Part shown: one piece after another, positions 51,888-59,859 of the stretch
Layout: each line of letters opens with the position of its first letter
Numbering within the stretch: the stretch's first letter is position 1
Made by a program: the position numbers and the translations under genes
Notes under the pieces: generated by a model
What the model was told of the DNA's origin: nothing
Databases searched by the model: none
The model's input: only the letters and a program-made list of their open reading frames with translations
Assembly: GCF_002251245.1 (NCBI RefSeq)
Contig: NZ_NPJG01000124.1
Location: forward strand, 1 to 64,000
Length of the DNA stretch: 64,000 bases
DNA from: Prevotella sp. P5-92
GTDB lineage: Bacteria; Bacteroidota; Bacteroidia; Bacteroidales; Bacteroidaceae
Reading direction: 5' to 3'

Positions 51888-52009
51888 ATCCTAAAAACTT
51901 GCGATAAACCTATAAAAACTTGCCTTAATCCTTAAAAAAAATTGCTTTAATCCTTAAAAAAACATGCATTAAACCTATAAAAGATGCTGCTTTAGACCTA
52001 TAAAAGATG
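51888..52009 (-). repeat. Degenerate 22-23-bp tandem repeats
   Basis: On the minus strand five to six units follow each other. Each has a T-rich run, then ATAGGT or AAGGAT, then TTTAAxGCA (for example CTTTTATAGGTTTAATGCA). The period is 22-23 bases, about two helical turns. They lie directly upstream of the NTP transferase promoter and downstream of the DUF2807 stop. Confidence 0.65.
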
Positions 52010-52753
52010 TTATTTCTTTGTCACGTTGATGTTATAGTCGCCAGAGCCAGCCTTCTGCTTGCTGATGTTGTTGACCGAGCCGTAGATGCTGATATCGCCC
52101 GAGCCGGTAAGGTTGGAATTGATGTTTCCGCAACTCTCGCACTTGATAGTAATGTCGCCCGAGCCTGTCAGCCTTACGTCGGTGTTGATCACCTTCTGCT
52201 GGTTGACGTCTATCTCACCCGATCCAATCACAGAGATATCGGTAGTAAGAGCCTCAATGTCTTTCACATCGATGTCGCCCGAGCCAGTCACTTCCATCTT
52301 CGCATTGTCGCAAAGTATCTTCCCGTCGAAGTCGATGTCGCCCGAGCCGCGCACCACGAGTCGAATGTTGTCGGTGTCGAGCGGCATCTCGCTCTTGAAG
52401 TCGCCCGAGCCAGCAATCTCCACGCCGATAAGGTCAGGCGAAGTGACATAAATGGTAATCGGTTTTTCCTTGCTAAAGACGAAGAAGCCGCCATTACCCT
52501 TCATCGACACGTTGAGACAACCCTTGTCGATTGTCGTCTTTATGTCTTTTATCACCGACTTGTTTGCCCTCACCTTCACGGTGCAGGTGTTGCCCTGTCG
52601 ATAGATCACTGTCGGCGAGCCTTGTATGGCTATACTTGTAAACTTGCCCACCTTCCGGTCTTCCTGTACCATGATGTCCTCCTTGTTTGATGTCACCGAC
52701 GAACACGACACGAGCGCCAACACGGCAGCGATAAACATAAATAACTTTTTCAT
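52010..52753 (-). CDS. DUF2807 (head-GIN) repeat lipoprotein
   Basis: A 247-residue lipoprotein (MKKLFMFIAAVLALVSCSS, cysteine at residue 17), starting at 52753. The rest is a right-handed beta-helix-like DUF2807 domain. The turn GSGD recurs at regular 15-20-residue intervals (AGSGDF, RGSGDI, TGSGDI, IGSGEI and others), each on a three-strand coil. The family is common in Bacteroidetes and its role is unknown, probably surface or periplasmic. It is divergent from the first AGCS symporter. Confidence 0.85.
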   Translation of the reverse strand: MKKLFMFIAAVLALVSCSSVTSNKEDIMVQEDRKVGKFTSIAIQGSPTVIYRQGNTCTVKVRANKSVIKDIKTTIDKGCLNVSMKGNGGFFVFSKEKPITIYVTSPDLIGVEIAGSGDFKSEMPLDTDNIRLVVRGSGDIDFDGKILCDNAKMEVTGSGDIDVKDIEALTTDISVIGSGEIDVNQQKVINTDVRLTGSGDITIKCESCGNINSNLTGSGDISIYGSVNNISKQKAGSGDYNINVTKK

Positions 52754-52888
52754 TTTTATAATCCTTTCTATTATCAATTATGTTGTTTATTTTGTCTGTT
52801 TGACGTTGCTATGCGGCAAAAAGTTTCACTTATCACACTTTTTTTTCAAAAAAACATCTTTTTTTGCCGTTATTTGACTAATATTTAA

Positions 52889-52896
52889 TACTTTTG
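52889..52896 (+). promoter_or_regulatory. Promoter -7 box of the first AGCS symporter gene
   Basis: TACTTTTG followed by CATC lies about 20 bases before the ATG at 52917. A TTTG at 52863-52866 is 22 bases upstream. Confidence 0.5.
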
Positions 52897-52916
52897 CATC
52901 ATAAACAGAAAAGACA

Positions 52917-54365
52917 ATGACTACAATGCTATCGATAATTCAGCTTTTGGATGCCATCAACGACTATCTCTGGACCTATGTGGTAGTGGTGATGCTCGTT
53001 GGTTGTGCCGTATATTTCACCGTGAGGTCAAAGGGCGTGCAGTTCCGACTGCTTGGCGACATGGTGAAGATTATCACAGGACGCCCTATATATATAAGTA
53101 AGGTGGAAGACAGCTCGGCGACGGCCTCTGCCGACGATGCCGACCGCACGAAGAAGATAGGTTCGTTCAGGGCATTCTCCGTGTCGCTGTCGAGCCGCGT
53201 CGGGACGGGCAACCTCGCCGGAGTAGCCTCGGCGATATTCGTCGGCGGTCCGGGAGCGGTATTTTGGATGTGGGTCATGGCTCTTCTCGGCGCTGCTACG
53301 GCATTTGTGGAATCGACACTCGCACAGCTCTACAAGCGGCGCGGCAAGGAGTCGTTCTACGGCGGTCCGGCATATTACATGCAGTACGGACTCCACAGAC
53401 GATGGATGGGAATACTCTTTGCCGTGCTCATCACCATCACCTTCGGCATGGCCAACCAAGTGGTGCAGAGCAACACGCTCTGCGACGCTCTCTCCGACGC
53501 CTCGGGCATCAGCCGCGCATGGATAGGCGCTGGTCTCACGGCGGCCACGCTGGCCATCATCTTCGGTGGCGTGACGCGCATCTCCAACTTTTCAGGCATC
53601 GTGGTGCCGTTTATGGCCGCAGGCTATATCTTGCTCTCGACAGTGGTGTTGGCGATAAACATCACCGAGATCCCGTCGATGATAGCCCTCATTGTGAAGA
53701 GCGCCTTCGGTATCGAACAGGCGGCGGGCGGCATGATAGGAGTGGCGATGATGCAAGGCGTGAAACGCGGTCTGTTCAGCAACGAGGCAGGAGAAGGCTC
53801 GGCACCTAACGCGGCTGCCATCGCCCACACGTCACATCCCGTGAAACAAGGACTGCTACAGGCTCTCGGCGTGTTCTCCGACACCATCGTCATCTGTAGC
53901 TGCACCGCCTTCATCATCCTCCTTTCCGGGCTCTACGACAGCGGACGCGACGGCATCATCCTCACGAAGTATGCCCTTGAAGCCCACGTGGGAAAGGCTG
54001 GAGGCTTGTTCATCACCGCCGCCATCTTCCTCTTTGCCTACAGCACGATCATCGCCAACTATTTCTATGGCGAGACCAACATAAGGTTTATCACCGACGG
54101 CAAGACGTCTATCAACATCTTCCGTCTGATAACGGGAATAACAGTAATGGCAGGCGGACTGGTCACCTTGCAGACGGCTTGGAGCATGGTGGATATATGT
54201 ATGGGCATAATGACTCTGGTCAATCTCATCGCCATCATCCAACTCTCGCCAAAGGTCTTTCAGCTTCTCGACAACTACATTGAGCAACGACGCCAGCACC
54301 GCGATCCGCAGTTTAGACGCTCGATGATGACTGATACAGAGAAGGACATCGAGTGTTGGGAATAG
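52917..54365 (+). CDS. Alanine/glycine:sodium symporter (AGCS family), first copy
   Basis: A 482-residue inner-membrane symporter with about eleven membrane segments, importing alanine, glycine or related amino acids with sodium. Family blocks are RVGTGNLAGVASAIFVGGPG, ESTLAQLYKRR, GGPAYYMQYGL and GVKRGLFSNEAGEGSAP. The C-terminus is charged and cytoplasmic (QRRQHRDPQFRRS). It opens a plus-strand gene run that ends with trmO and contains a second AGCS gene. The two copies share the family pattern but differ in most positions. Confidence 0.92.
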   Translation: MTTMLSIIQLLDAINDYLWTYVVVVMLVGCAVYFTVRSKGVQFRLLGDMVKIITGRPIYISKVEDSSATASADDADRTKKIGSFRAFSVSLSSRVGTGNLAGVASAIFVGGPGAVFWMWVMALLGAATAFVESTLAQLYKRRGKESFYGGPAYYMQYGLHRRWMGILFAVLITITFGMANQVVQSNTLCDALSDASGISRAWIGAGLTAATLAIIFGGVTRISNFSGIVVPFMAAGYILLSTVVLAINITEIPSMIALIVKSAFGIEQAAGGMIGVAMMQGVKRGLFSNEAGEGSAPNAAAIAHTSHPVKQGLLQALGVFSDTIVICSCTAFIILLSGLYDSGRDGIILTKYALEAHVGKAGGLFITAAIFLFAYSTIIANYFYGETNIRFITDGKTSINIFRLITGITVMAGGLVTLQTAWSMVDICMGIMTLVNLIAIIQLSPKVFQLLDNYIEQRRQHRDPQFRRSMMTDTEKDIECWE

Positions 54366-54389
54366 TTCATTTGCAGGAAGTTAAAGAAG

Positions 54390-54446
54390 AAGTTTCCTTG
54401 AGCGAAGCGAAAAAAAGAAGAAGTTTCCTTGAGCGAAGCGAAAAAA
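54390..54446 (+). repeat. 31-bp tandem repeat after the AGCS gene
   Basis: AAGTTTCCTTGAGCGAAGCG followed by an A run occurs at 54390 and again at 54421, exactly 31 bases apart. It lies between the AGCS stop and the esterase gene. Confidence 0.75.
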
Positions 54447-54489
54447 GGAGGAAAGGAGTTTGACAAAACAGAAAATAAAAAACAAAACA

Positions 54490-55488
54490 ATGGAACAGCA
54501 ATTTCAAATCAAATATCCATCGCTGATGGAAAACAAAAGAGTAATGTATGTGCACGGATTCGCCTCGTCGGCACAGTCGGGCACCGTGGCGCTGCTAAGA
54601 CAGCTGCTGCCAAACACCGACGTGGTGGCATACGACATACCACTCGACCCGCAGGAGGCAATCAGCTTCCTTCATGCCAAATGCGACGAACTGAAGCCAG
54701 ACCTCATCATAGGCACGTCGGCAGGAGGAATGATGACCGAACAACTATATGGCTTCGACCGCATCATCATCAATCCAGCCTTCAACATCGGCGACACGAT
54801 GGTGAAACACGGCATGACGGGAAAGCAGACTTACCAAAACCCTCGGCAAGACGGCGTGCAAGAGTTTATCGTCACCAAAGCCCTCGTCAAACAGTATGCC
54901 GAACTCACCCAACAGTGTTTCACAAAGGCAGACGACGAGGCGGAGAGACAACGCGTGTGGGGACTCTTCGGCGACAAAGACCCGCTGGTCCACACCTTCG
55001 ACCTCTATCGCAGCCATTATCCGCAGGCCATCCACTTCCATGGCGAGCATCGTCTGTCAGACAAGATAGCCATTCACTATCTCATTCCCGTGATACGATG
55101 GATTGACGACCGGCAGGAAGGACGCGAGCGACCCGTCGTCTATATCACCATCGACGCCATGCGGTCGCCCCAAGGCATGCAGCGCCCCAGCATGCACAAG
55201 GCCTTCGAGATGCTCATCGAACACTATAGCGTGTATTTCCTCTGCCCAGCCGACTCCAACGACAAGGAGGCGATAAGCGCCGACCACGACTGGATAGAAG
55301 ACATCATCAGCGCACCGTCATACAACCGTGTCATCTACGCCAACAACAGCGCCCTACTCTATGGCGACTACAAGATTGCCACCGCCGCCGACGACGCCTT
55401 CATGGGCACAAACATACGTCTTGGCAGCGACGAGTTTAAGACATGGGACGAGATCATCACCTTCTTCGAACGCCTCGGCGGACAGTAA
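54490..55488 (+). CDS. YqiA-like esterase fused to a degenerate 5'-nucleotidase-like HAD domain
   Basis: A 332-residue cytoplasmic protein, starting at 54490. Residues 17-205 form an alpha/beta hydrolase of the YqiA/YcfP type: YVHGFASS, nucleophile Ser77 in IIGTSAGG, an acidic site in FGDKDPLV and His184 or His187 in HFHGEH. Residues 215-332 resemble 5'(3')-deoxyribonucleotidase-type HAD proteins, with the ending NIRLGSDEFKTWDEIITFF especially typical. However, motif I reads VYITIDAM where active enzymes have V-D-x-D-G-V. The nucleophilic Asp is Thr220, and only Asp222 remains. The second domain is therefore probably non-catalytic and may bind a ligand or partner. It may be co-transcribed with the DUF4230 genes, which start 11 bases on. 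Confidence 0.72.
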   Translation: MEQQFQIKYPSLMENKRVMYVHGFASSAQSGTVALLRQLLPNTDVVAYDIPLDPQEAISFLHAKCDELKPDLIIGTSAGGMMTEQLYGFDRIIINPAFNIGDTMVKHGMTGKQTYQNPRQDGVQEFIVTKALVKQYAELTQQCFTKADDEAERQRVWGLFGDKDPLVHTFDLYRSHYPQAIHFHGEHRLSDKIAIHYLIPVIRWIDDRQEGRERPVVYITIDAMRSPQGMQRPSMHKAFEMLIEHYSVYFLCPADSNDKEAISADHDWIEDIISAPSYNRVIYANNSALLYGDYKIATAADDAFMGTNIRLGSDEFKTWDEIITFFERLGGQ

Positions 55489-55499
55489 ATCTTCGACGA

Positions 55500-56162
55500 A
55501 TGAGACATCTTTTCATCATAACGACAATAGCGGCTACACTGGCCCTCATCACCGCTTGCTCGTCCGACTCCACCACCGAGACGGAGACCGCGGTCACGAC
55601 AGATGCCGACACCACGGCAGTGTTCATCATGCAACTGCAACGTTGCTCCAAGCTCTACACGGCCGAATACGACATCCACAAAATCGTCACACACTCTGAC
55701 GAGAAACGGCTGAAGGGAAAGATCTTCAACCGCGACTTCGACGTGAAGATGCCGCTCGGCGACAGGAAGATAGCCATTCCCATCGACGTAAAGCTGAAGG
55801 CATATATCGACTTTGCCGACTTCTCGGAGGCAAACGTCGTGCGCAGCGGCGAGAAGATAGAGGTCTTCCTCCCCGACCCACATGTCGTGCTCACCAGCAG
55901 CAAGGTGAACCACGACGACATCCGCGAATATGTTGACTTCACGCGCAGCCGATTCTCCGACGCCGAACTCACCGACTACGAACGTCAGGGACGGGAAGCC
56001 GTGATAAAGTCGATACCACAACTCGGCATACTGCATACCGCACAGCAGAATGCCGCACAGGTCATCGTGCCTATGGTGGTGAAAATGGGATATAAAGAAG
56101 AGAACATCACCGTCACCTTCCGCAAAGACTACAGGTGGCAGGTGGAAATGGTAAAAGACTGA
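55500..56162 (+). CDS. DUF4230 lipoprotein
   Basis: A 220-residue protein starting at 55500 with a lipoprotein signal (MRHLFIITTIAATLALITAC, cysteine at residue 20). After a Thr-rich linker comes a DUF4230 domain (about 40-215), with IPIDVKLKAYIDF, IEVFLPDPHVVLTSSKV and RQGREAVIKSIPQLGIL. The family's role is unknown. A close partner with the same domain starts 6 bases after its stop, so the pair may form a heteromeric envelope complex. The esterase stop lies 11 bases upstream. Confidence 0.78.
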   Translation: MRHLFIITTIAATLALITACSSDSTTETETAVTTDADTTAVFIMQLQRCSKLYTAEYDIHKIVTHSDEKRLKGKIFNRDFDVKMPLGDRKIAIPIDVKLKAYIDFADFSEANVVRSGEKIEVFLPDPHVVLTSSKVNHDDIREYVDFTRSRFSDAELTDYERQGREAVIKSIPQLGILHTAQQNAAQVIVPMVVKMGYKEENITVTFRKDYRWQVEMVKD

Positions 56163-56168
56163 CAGACA

Positions 56169-56807
56169 ATGGAAATACGAAAGACTTTACTCGAGATACT
56201 GAAAAAGTCGTGGTGGCAGATTTCTCTCACCATCATCGGCATCATCGCTGTCCTCAGCGTGCTGTCGTGGCTAAGAAATACTATCGAGACAGCCTCGGTG
56301 GAGATTGTGTCTGACAACAATATCGACATCACGCCCGAACAGATACAGGCCATAAAGGCTATCGGACAGTGGGAGTTTCTTGCCGTCAACGACGAGGTGA
56401 TGGTTGACACCGTCAGGAAAGGCATCTTCTCTGACGACCATCTCGTGCGCATCTACTACGGCACCCTGCGCCTCGGCATCGACATGCACCGCGTTGGTCC
56501 ACAATGGATAGAGGCTCATGGCGACACCATCAGCGTCACCTTGCCTCCCGTCGGCTTGCTCGACAACGACTTCATCGACGAAGCGCGCACCAAGTCGTTC
56601 TACGAGAGTGGCAGATGGGACAAGAGCGTGCGCAATGCCCTCTATCGCAAGGCTTACGACAAGATGCTCAGCCGCTGCCTGACGGCACAGAACGTCAGCA
56701 TTGCCGAAAACAATGCCGACCTTCAGATGCGCAACGTGATGAAAGCCATGGGATTTAACATCGTCACTATCCGGTTTGCCGGAAAGAGTGAAAAAAGAGA
56801 CAAGTGA
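56169..56807 (+). CDS. DUF4230 membrane-anchored protein
   Basis: A 212-residue protein with an uncleaved N-terminal membrane helix (WWQISLTIIGIIAVLSVLSWL) and a periplasmic DUF4230 domain. The domain shares with its neighbour the pattern of a beta-rich first half (VRIYYGTLRLGIDM, ISVTLPPVGLLDNDFIDE) and helical second half. One of the two paralogues is a lipoprotein and the other is inner-membrane anchored. After the stop, an A-rich stretch repeats GACAAGTGAAAAA several times (56799-56852). Confidence 0.75.
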   Translation: MEIRKTLLEILKKSWWQISLTIIGIIAVLSVLSWLRNTIETASVEIVSDNNIDITPEQIQAIKAIGQWEFLAVNDEVMVDTVRKGIFSDDHLVRIYYGTLRLGIDMHRVGPQWIEAHGDTISVTLPPVGLLDNDFIDEARTKSFYESGRWDKSVRNALYRKAYDKMLSRCLTAQNVSIAENNADLQMRNVMKAMGFNIVTIRFAGKSEKRDK

Positions 56808-56892
56808 AAAAGACAAGTGAAAAAAATGACAAGCGAAAAAATGACAAGTGAAGAATAATTAGAACACAAAAATAATAAGAATACTATAGCTA

Positions 56893-58257
56893 ATGGAACA
56901 ACTTAACGCGTTTTTCGGTGACATCAGTTCACTTCTCTGGGGATGGCCAATGATGGTCATGCTTCTCGGCACCCATCTCTTTCTCACCATCCGTCTGCGC
57001 TTCCCTCAGCGCAAGATCTTCACTGCCATCCGCCTGTCGGTCACTCGCGACCCCGAAGCGAAAGGCGACGTCTCGCAGTTTGGTTCTCTTGCCACAGCCC
57101 TTGCCGCCACCATCGGCACAGGCAATATCATCGGCGTGGCAACGGCCGTCTCGCTCGGCGGTCCAGGCGCCGTGTTGTGGTGCTGGCTCACGGGAGTCTT
57201 CGGCATCGCCACCAAATATTCTGAAGGTCTGCTCGCCATCAAATACAGGGTGAAGTCTTCTGACGGCCGCGTGCTCGGTGGACCGATGTATGCCCTTGAA
57301 CGCGGATTAGGATGGAAATGGCTTGCCGTCCTCTTCGCCTTCTTCACGGCCATGGCCTCGTTTGGCATTGGCAGCACGGTACAGGCCAACGCCATGTCGG
57401 TGATGACCTTCGAGGCTTACGGCGTGCCGCAGTGGCTTACCGGCGGCGTTGTGTGCTCGCTGCTTGCGGCCGTGGTGTTCGGTGGTGTGAAGAGCATCGC
57501 CCGCGTCTGCGGAATCCTTGTTCCTTTCATGGCCTTGCTCTATGTCGTCGGCTGCATGGTGATCCTTGTGTTCAATGCCTCGTTCATCATTCCCGCACTG
57601 AAGCTCATCGCCACCTCGGCATTCTCGCCCGAAGCGGCAGGTGGAGGTTTCGTTGGCTCGGGCGTGATGCTTGCCGCCCGTTACGGCATTGCCCGCGGAC
57701 TGTTTTCCAACGAGTCGGGTCTTGGTTCGGCACCTATTGTGGCAGCCGCCGCACAGACGCGCAACCCTGTGCGTCAGGCTCTTGTGTCATCTTCAGGCAC
57801 CTTCTGGGACACGGTGGTCATCTGTGCCATGACCGGTCTTGTCATCGTGTCGAGCATCCTCGCCTATCCCGACATCGACTATTCTCACGGAGCCACCCTC
57901 ACCAAGATGGCATTCTCCAAGATACCATATATCGGCACGCCGATGCTTGCCTTTGGCGTGTTGACCTTTGCCTTCAGCACCACCGTCGGCTGGTGTTATT
58001 ATGGCGAGCGCGCCGTGGAGTATCTCGCCGGTCGCAGCACGATGCTTGCTTATCGCATCATCTATATCGGCTCAGTCTTCATCGGCAGCATCATCAACCT
58101 CACGCTCGTGTGGAACATTGCCGACTGCATGAATGCGATGATGGCCTTACCAAACCTCGTCGCCCTGTTGCTGCTCAGCGGCGTGTTAGTGAAGGAGACA
58201 AAAAAATATCTTTGGCAAAATCGTCTTGACGAATATAGCGAATATAGCGAAGAATGA
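56893..58257 (+). CDS. Alanine/glycine:sodium symporter (AGCS family), second copy
   Basis: A 454-residue AGCS symporter with about eleven membrane segments. Family blocks are TIGTGNIIGVATAVSLGGPG, GGPMYALERGLGW and GIARGLFSNESGLGSAP. It is shorter at the C-terminus than the first copy (52917-54365), and the two are about as different as separate subfamilies. Its stop overlaps the trmO start by four bases. Confidence 0.92.
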   Translation: MEQLNAFFGDISSLLWGWPMMVMLLGTHLFLTIRLRFPQRKIFTAIRLSVTRDPEAKGDVSQFGSLATALAATIGTGNIIGVATAVSLGGPGAVLWCWLTGVFGIATKYSEGLLAIKYRVKSSDGRVLGGPMYALERGLGWKWLAVLFAFFTAMASFGIGSTVQANAMSVMTFEAYGVPQWLTGGVVCSLLAAVVFGGVKSIARVCGILVPFMALLYVVGCMVILVFNASFIIPALKLIATSAFSPEAAGGGFVGSGVMLAARYGIARGLFSNESGLGSAPIVAAAAQTRNPVRQALVSSSGTFWDTVVICAMTGLVIVSSILAYPDIDYSHGATLTKMAFSKIPYIGTPMLAFGVLTFAFSTTVGWCYYGERAVEYLAGRSTMLAYRIIYIGSVFIGSIINLTLVWNIADCMNAMMALPNLVALLLLSGVLVKETKKYLWQNRLDEYSEYSEE

Positions 58258-58946
58258 TGACAATCGAACCGATAGCAATATTCCACTCGCCACTGACGTC
58301 AAAGTTTGGAATACCACGTCAGAGCGGACTTGCCGACACGCTCCCGGGCACGATAGTCTTCACTCCAGCCTATCGCGAAGCCGAAGCCCTTCGGGGCATC
58401 GACGGCTTTGATTACGTCTGGCTGATATGGGGATTTTCGGAGAATGTGGATGCCGACAAGCATCCCACCGTGCGCCCGCCACGCCTTGGCGGCAACGTGC
58501 GCCAGGGAGTGTTTGCCACACGCTCTCCCTTCCGTCCAAACAATCTCGGTCTTTCCTCGGTGCGTGTCGCGGCGGTAAGACTCGCCACGCCCGACGGCCC
58601 CGTAATCGAGGTGACGGGCGCCGACCTTATGGACGGCACTCCTATATACGACATCAAGCCTTATCTGCCTGAGTTTGACAGCCATGGCGACGCCAAGGCG
58701 GGCTTTGTCGATACCTGTCAGTGGACGGTGCTCGATGTCGAAGCCTCTCCTGATGTTGACTTGTCGGTGCTCTCAGCCGCTGATCTTGCCGTAGTCAAAC
58801 AACTGCTGTCGCAAGATCCTCGTCCGCAATACCACCGCTCGCCCGACCGCATCTACGGCATGCCCTATAAGCAGCTCGACATCCGCTTTAAGGTCGTCGG
58901 CCGCACGGCTATGATCGTTGGGATAACAGACGACTGCGGCCAATGA
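58254..58946 (+). CDS. trmO: tRNA t6A37 N6-methyltransferase TrmO
   Basis: A 230-residue TrmO (TsaA/YaeB) enzyme that adds a methyl group to N6-threonylcarbamoyladenosine 37 in some threonine tRNAs, using SAM. The beta-barrel domain has FGIPRQSGLA, VFATRSPFRPNNLGLSSV and GADLMDGTPIYDIKPYLP. The C-terminal domain includes DPRPQYHRSPDRIYGM. Its last 11 codons lie in a 41-base segment duplicated from the 3' end of the convergent HAD gene, so the C-terminus probably differs from that of relatives. Confidence 0.92.
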   Translation: MMTIEPIAIFHSPLTSKFGIPRQSGLADTLPGTIVFTPAYREAEALRGIDGFDYVWLIWGFSENVDADKHPTVRPPRLGGNVRQGVFATRSPFRPNNLGLSSVRVAAVRLATPDGPVIEVTGADLMDGTPIYDIKPYLPEFDSHGDAKAGFVDTCQWTVLDVEASPDVDLSVLSAADLAVVKQLLSQDPRPQYHRSPDRIYGMPYKQLDIRFKVVGRTAMIVGITDDCGQ

Positions 58947-58995
58947 AGTCCGTCATCGTTGGGATAACAGATGCCAGCAGTCTCTGAAGTCGGTC
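58914..58995. repeat. 41-bp tandem duplication spanning two convergent gene ends
   Basis: ATCGTTGGGATAACAGA occurs at 58914 and 58955, and TGAAGTC followed by GTC ends both units, giving a 41-base period with a diverged middle. The first unit encodes the last residues of TrmO. The second, read on the other strand, encodes the end of the HAD protein. Confidence 0.75.
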
Positions 58996-59675
58996 ATCTT
59001 GTCGAATATCAAGTCTGCTCCCTCGTCGGCAAGAATCTTATTGGGCAGCGGACCGGTGTTGACCGCCACGGTGAATATCGCGGCAGCCTGTGCAGCCCTG
59101 ACGCCGAGTGGAGCATTCTCCACCACCACGGCTTCCCATGGGTTCACTCCCGCCTTGGCAAGTCCCTTGATATAGGGTTCGGGATTGGGTTTCCCTCTTT
59201 TCACGTCGTGGCTCGACACTATCATTCCTGGTTCTATCAGTCCCTCAAAGTCCTTTGTCAGCTTGTCGAGTAGCGACTGCTGTCCGCTTCCCGTCACGAC
59301 GACAATCTTCAGTCCGTCGGCCTTCATCTTTCTCTGCAGTTCCTTCACTCCTTCCATAATCTTCGCTTCGGGACGTGTGGCAAAAAGATTGCTCTTGGCG
59401 TCGTACATCATCTGCGATTCCTCGTCAGTGATGTCTATTCCCTTCTGTTCTTTCACCATCTTTTTTATCGTCTCCACGCCTCTCATTCCCTCGTGGGCAT
59501 AGGCGTCGGCTTCGCTCATCTCTATGCCGAAAGCCTTCATGGAGTGATGCCAGCTGTAAGCGTGATTGGGCATAGAGTTGTAGAGCACTCCGTCCATATC
59601 AAACAGTGCAGCCTTTGGCACAAACTCCCGATATCCTGTTTTCTTCAGATAATTGTCAATTTCTGTCTTGTACAT
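58953..59675 (-). CDS. HAD-superfamily phosphatase/phosphomutase (PGMB-like)
   Basis: A 240-residue cytoplasmic HAD enzyme of the beta-phosphoglucomutase-like group. The nucleophile and acid/base are Asp26 and Asp28 in LFDMDGVLYNS. The cap domain follows, then VVTGSGQQSLL (motif II), KRGKPNPEPY (motif III) and VVENAPLGVRAA (motif IV). It probably acts on a sugar phosphate. The usual final Asp of motif IV reads E-N-A here, as in PGMB relatives. The gene is alone and its last codons lie in the duplicated segment shared with trmO. Confidence 0.87.
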   Translation of the reverse strand: MYKTEIDNYLKKTGYREFVPKAALFDMDGVLYNSMPNHAYSWHHSMKAFGIEMSEADAYAHEGMRGVETIKKMVKEQKGIDITDEESQMMYDAKSNLFATRPEAKIMEGVKELQRKMKADGLKIVVVTGSGQQSLLDKLTKDFEGLIEPGMIVSSHDVKRGKPNPEPYIKGLAKAGVNPWEAVVVENAPLGVRAAQAAAIFTVAVNTGPLPNKILADEGADLIFDKMTDFRDCWHLLSQR

Positions 59676-59698
59676 CTCTTTTCAACTGAATTTTTGTG

Positions 59699-59706
59699 CA
59701 AAAGTA
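59699..59706 (-). promoter_or_regulatory. Promoter -7 box of the HAD gene
   Basis: The minus strand reads TACTTTTG followed by CAC, 23 bases before the ATG. Confidence 0.5.
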
Positions 59707-59793
59707 GTCATTTTTTGCGGTATTTCTTCCTTTTGTACTAATATATGACATAAAACGGTATTGAATTTTGTTTTTTTAACACTGACGATACAA

Positions 59794-59834
59794 GAAAAAC
59801 GGCTGTGAGAGCTAAAGATGCTTCTCACAGCCGT
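59794..59834 (-). terminator. Terminator of the GH51 gene
   Basis: A perfect 12-bp stem (ACGGCTGTGAGA with TCTCACAGCCGT, arms 59823-59834 and 59799-59810) is followed on the minus strand by TTTTC. It lies about 25 bases after the stop. Confidence 0.85.
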
Positions 59835-59859
59835 TATTGTCTTAATTAGTTTGCAAGCC

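Noticed and set aside
57312..58229. A 305-codon frame within the second AGCS gene
   Set aside because: It is an out-of-frame reading of a clear symporter gene, full of Arg, Cys and His as expected for a high-G+C shadow frame.
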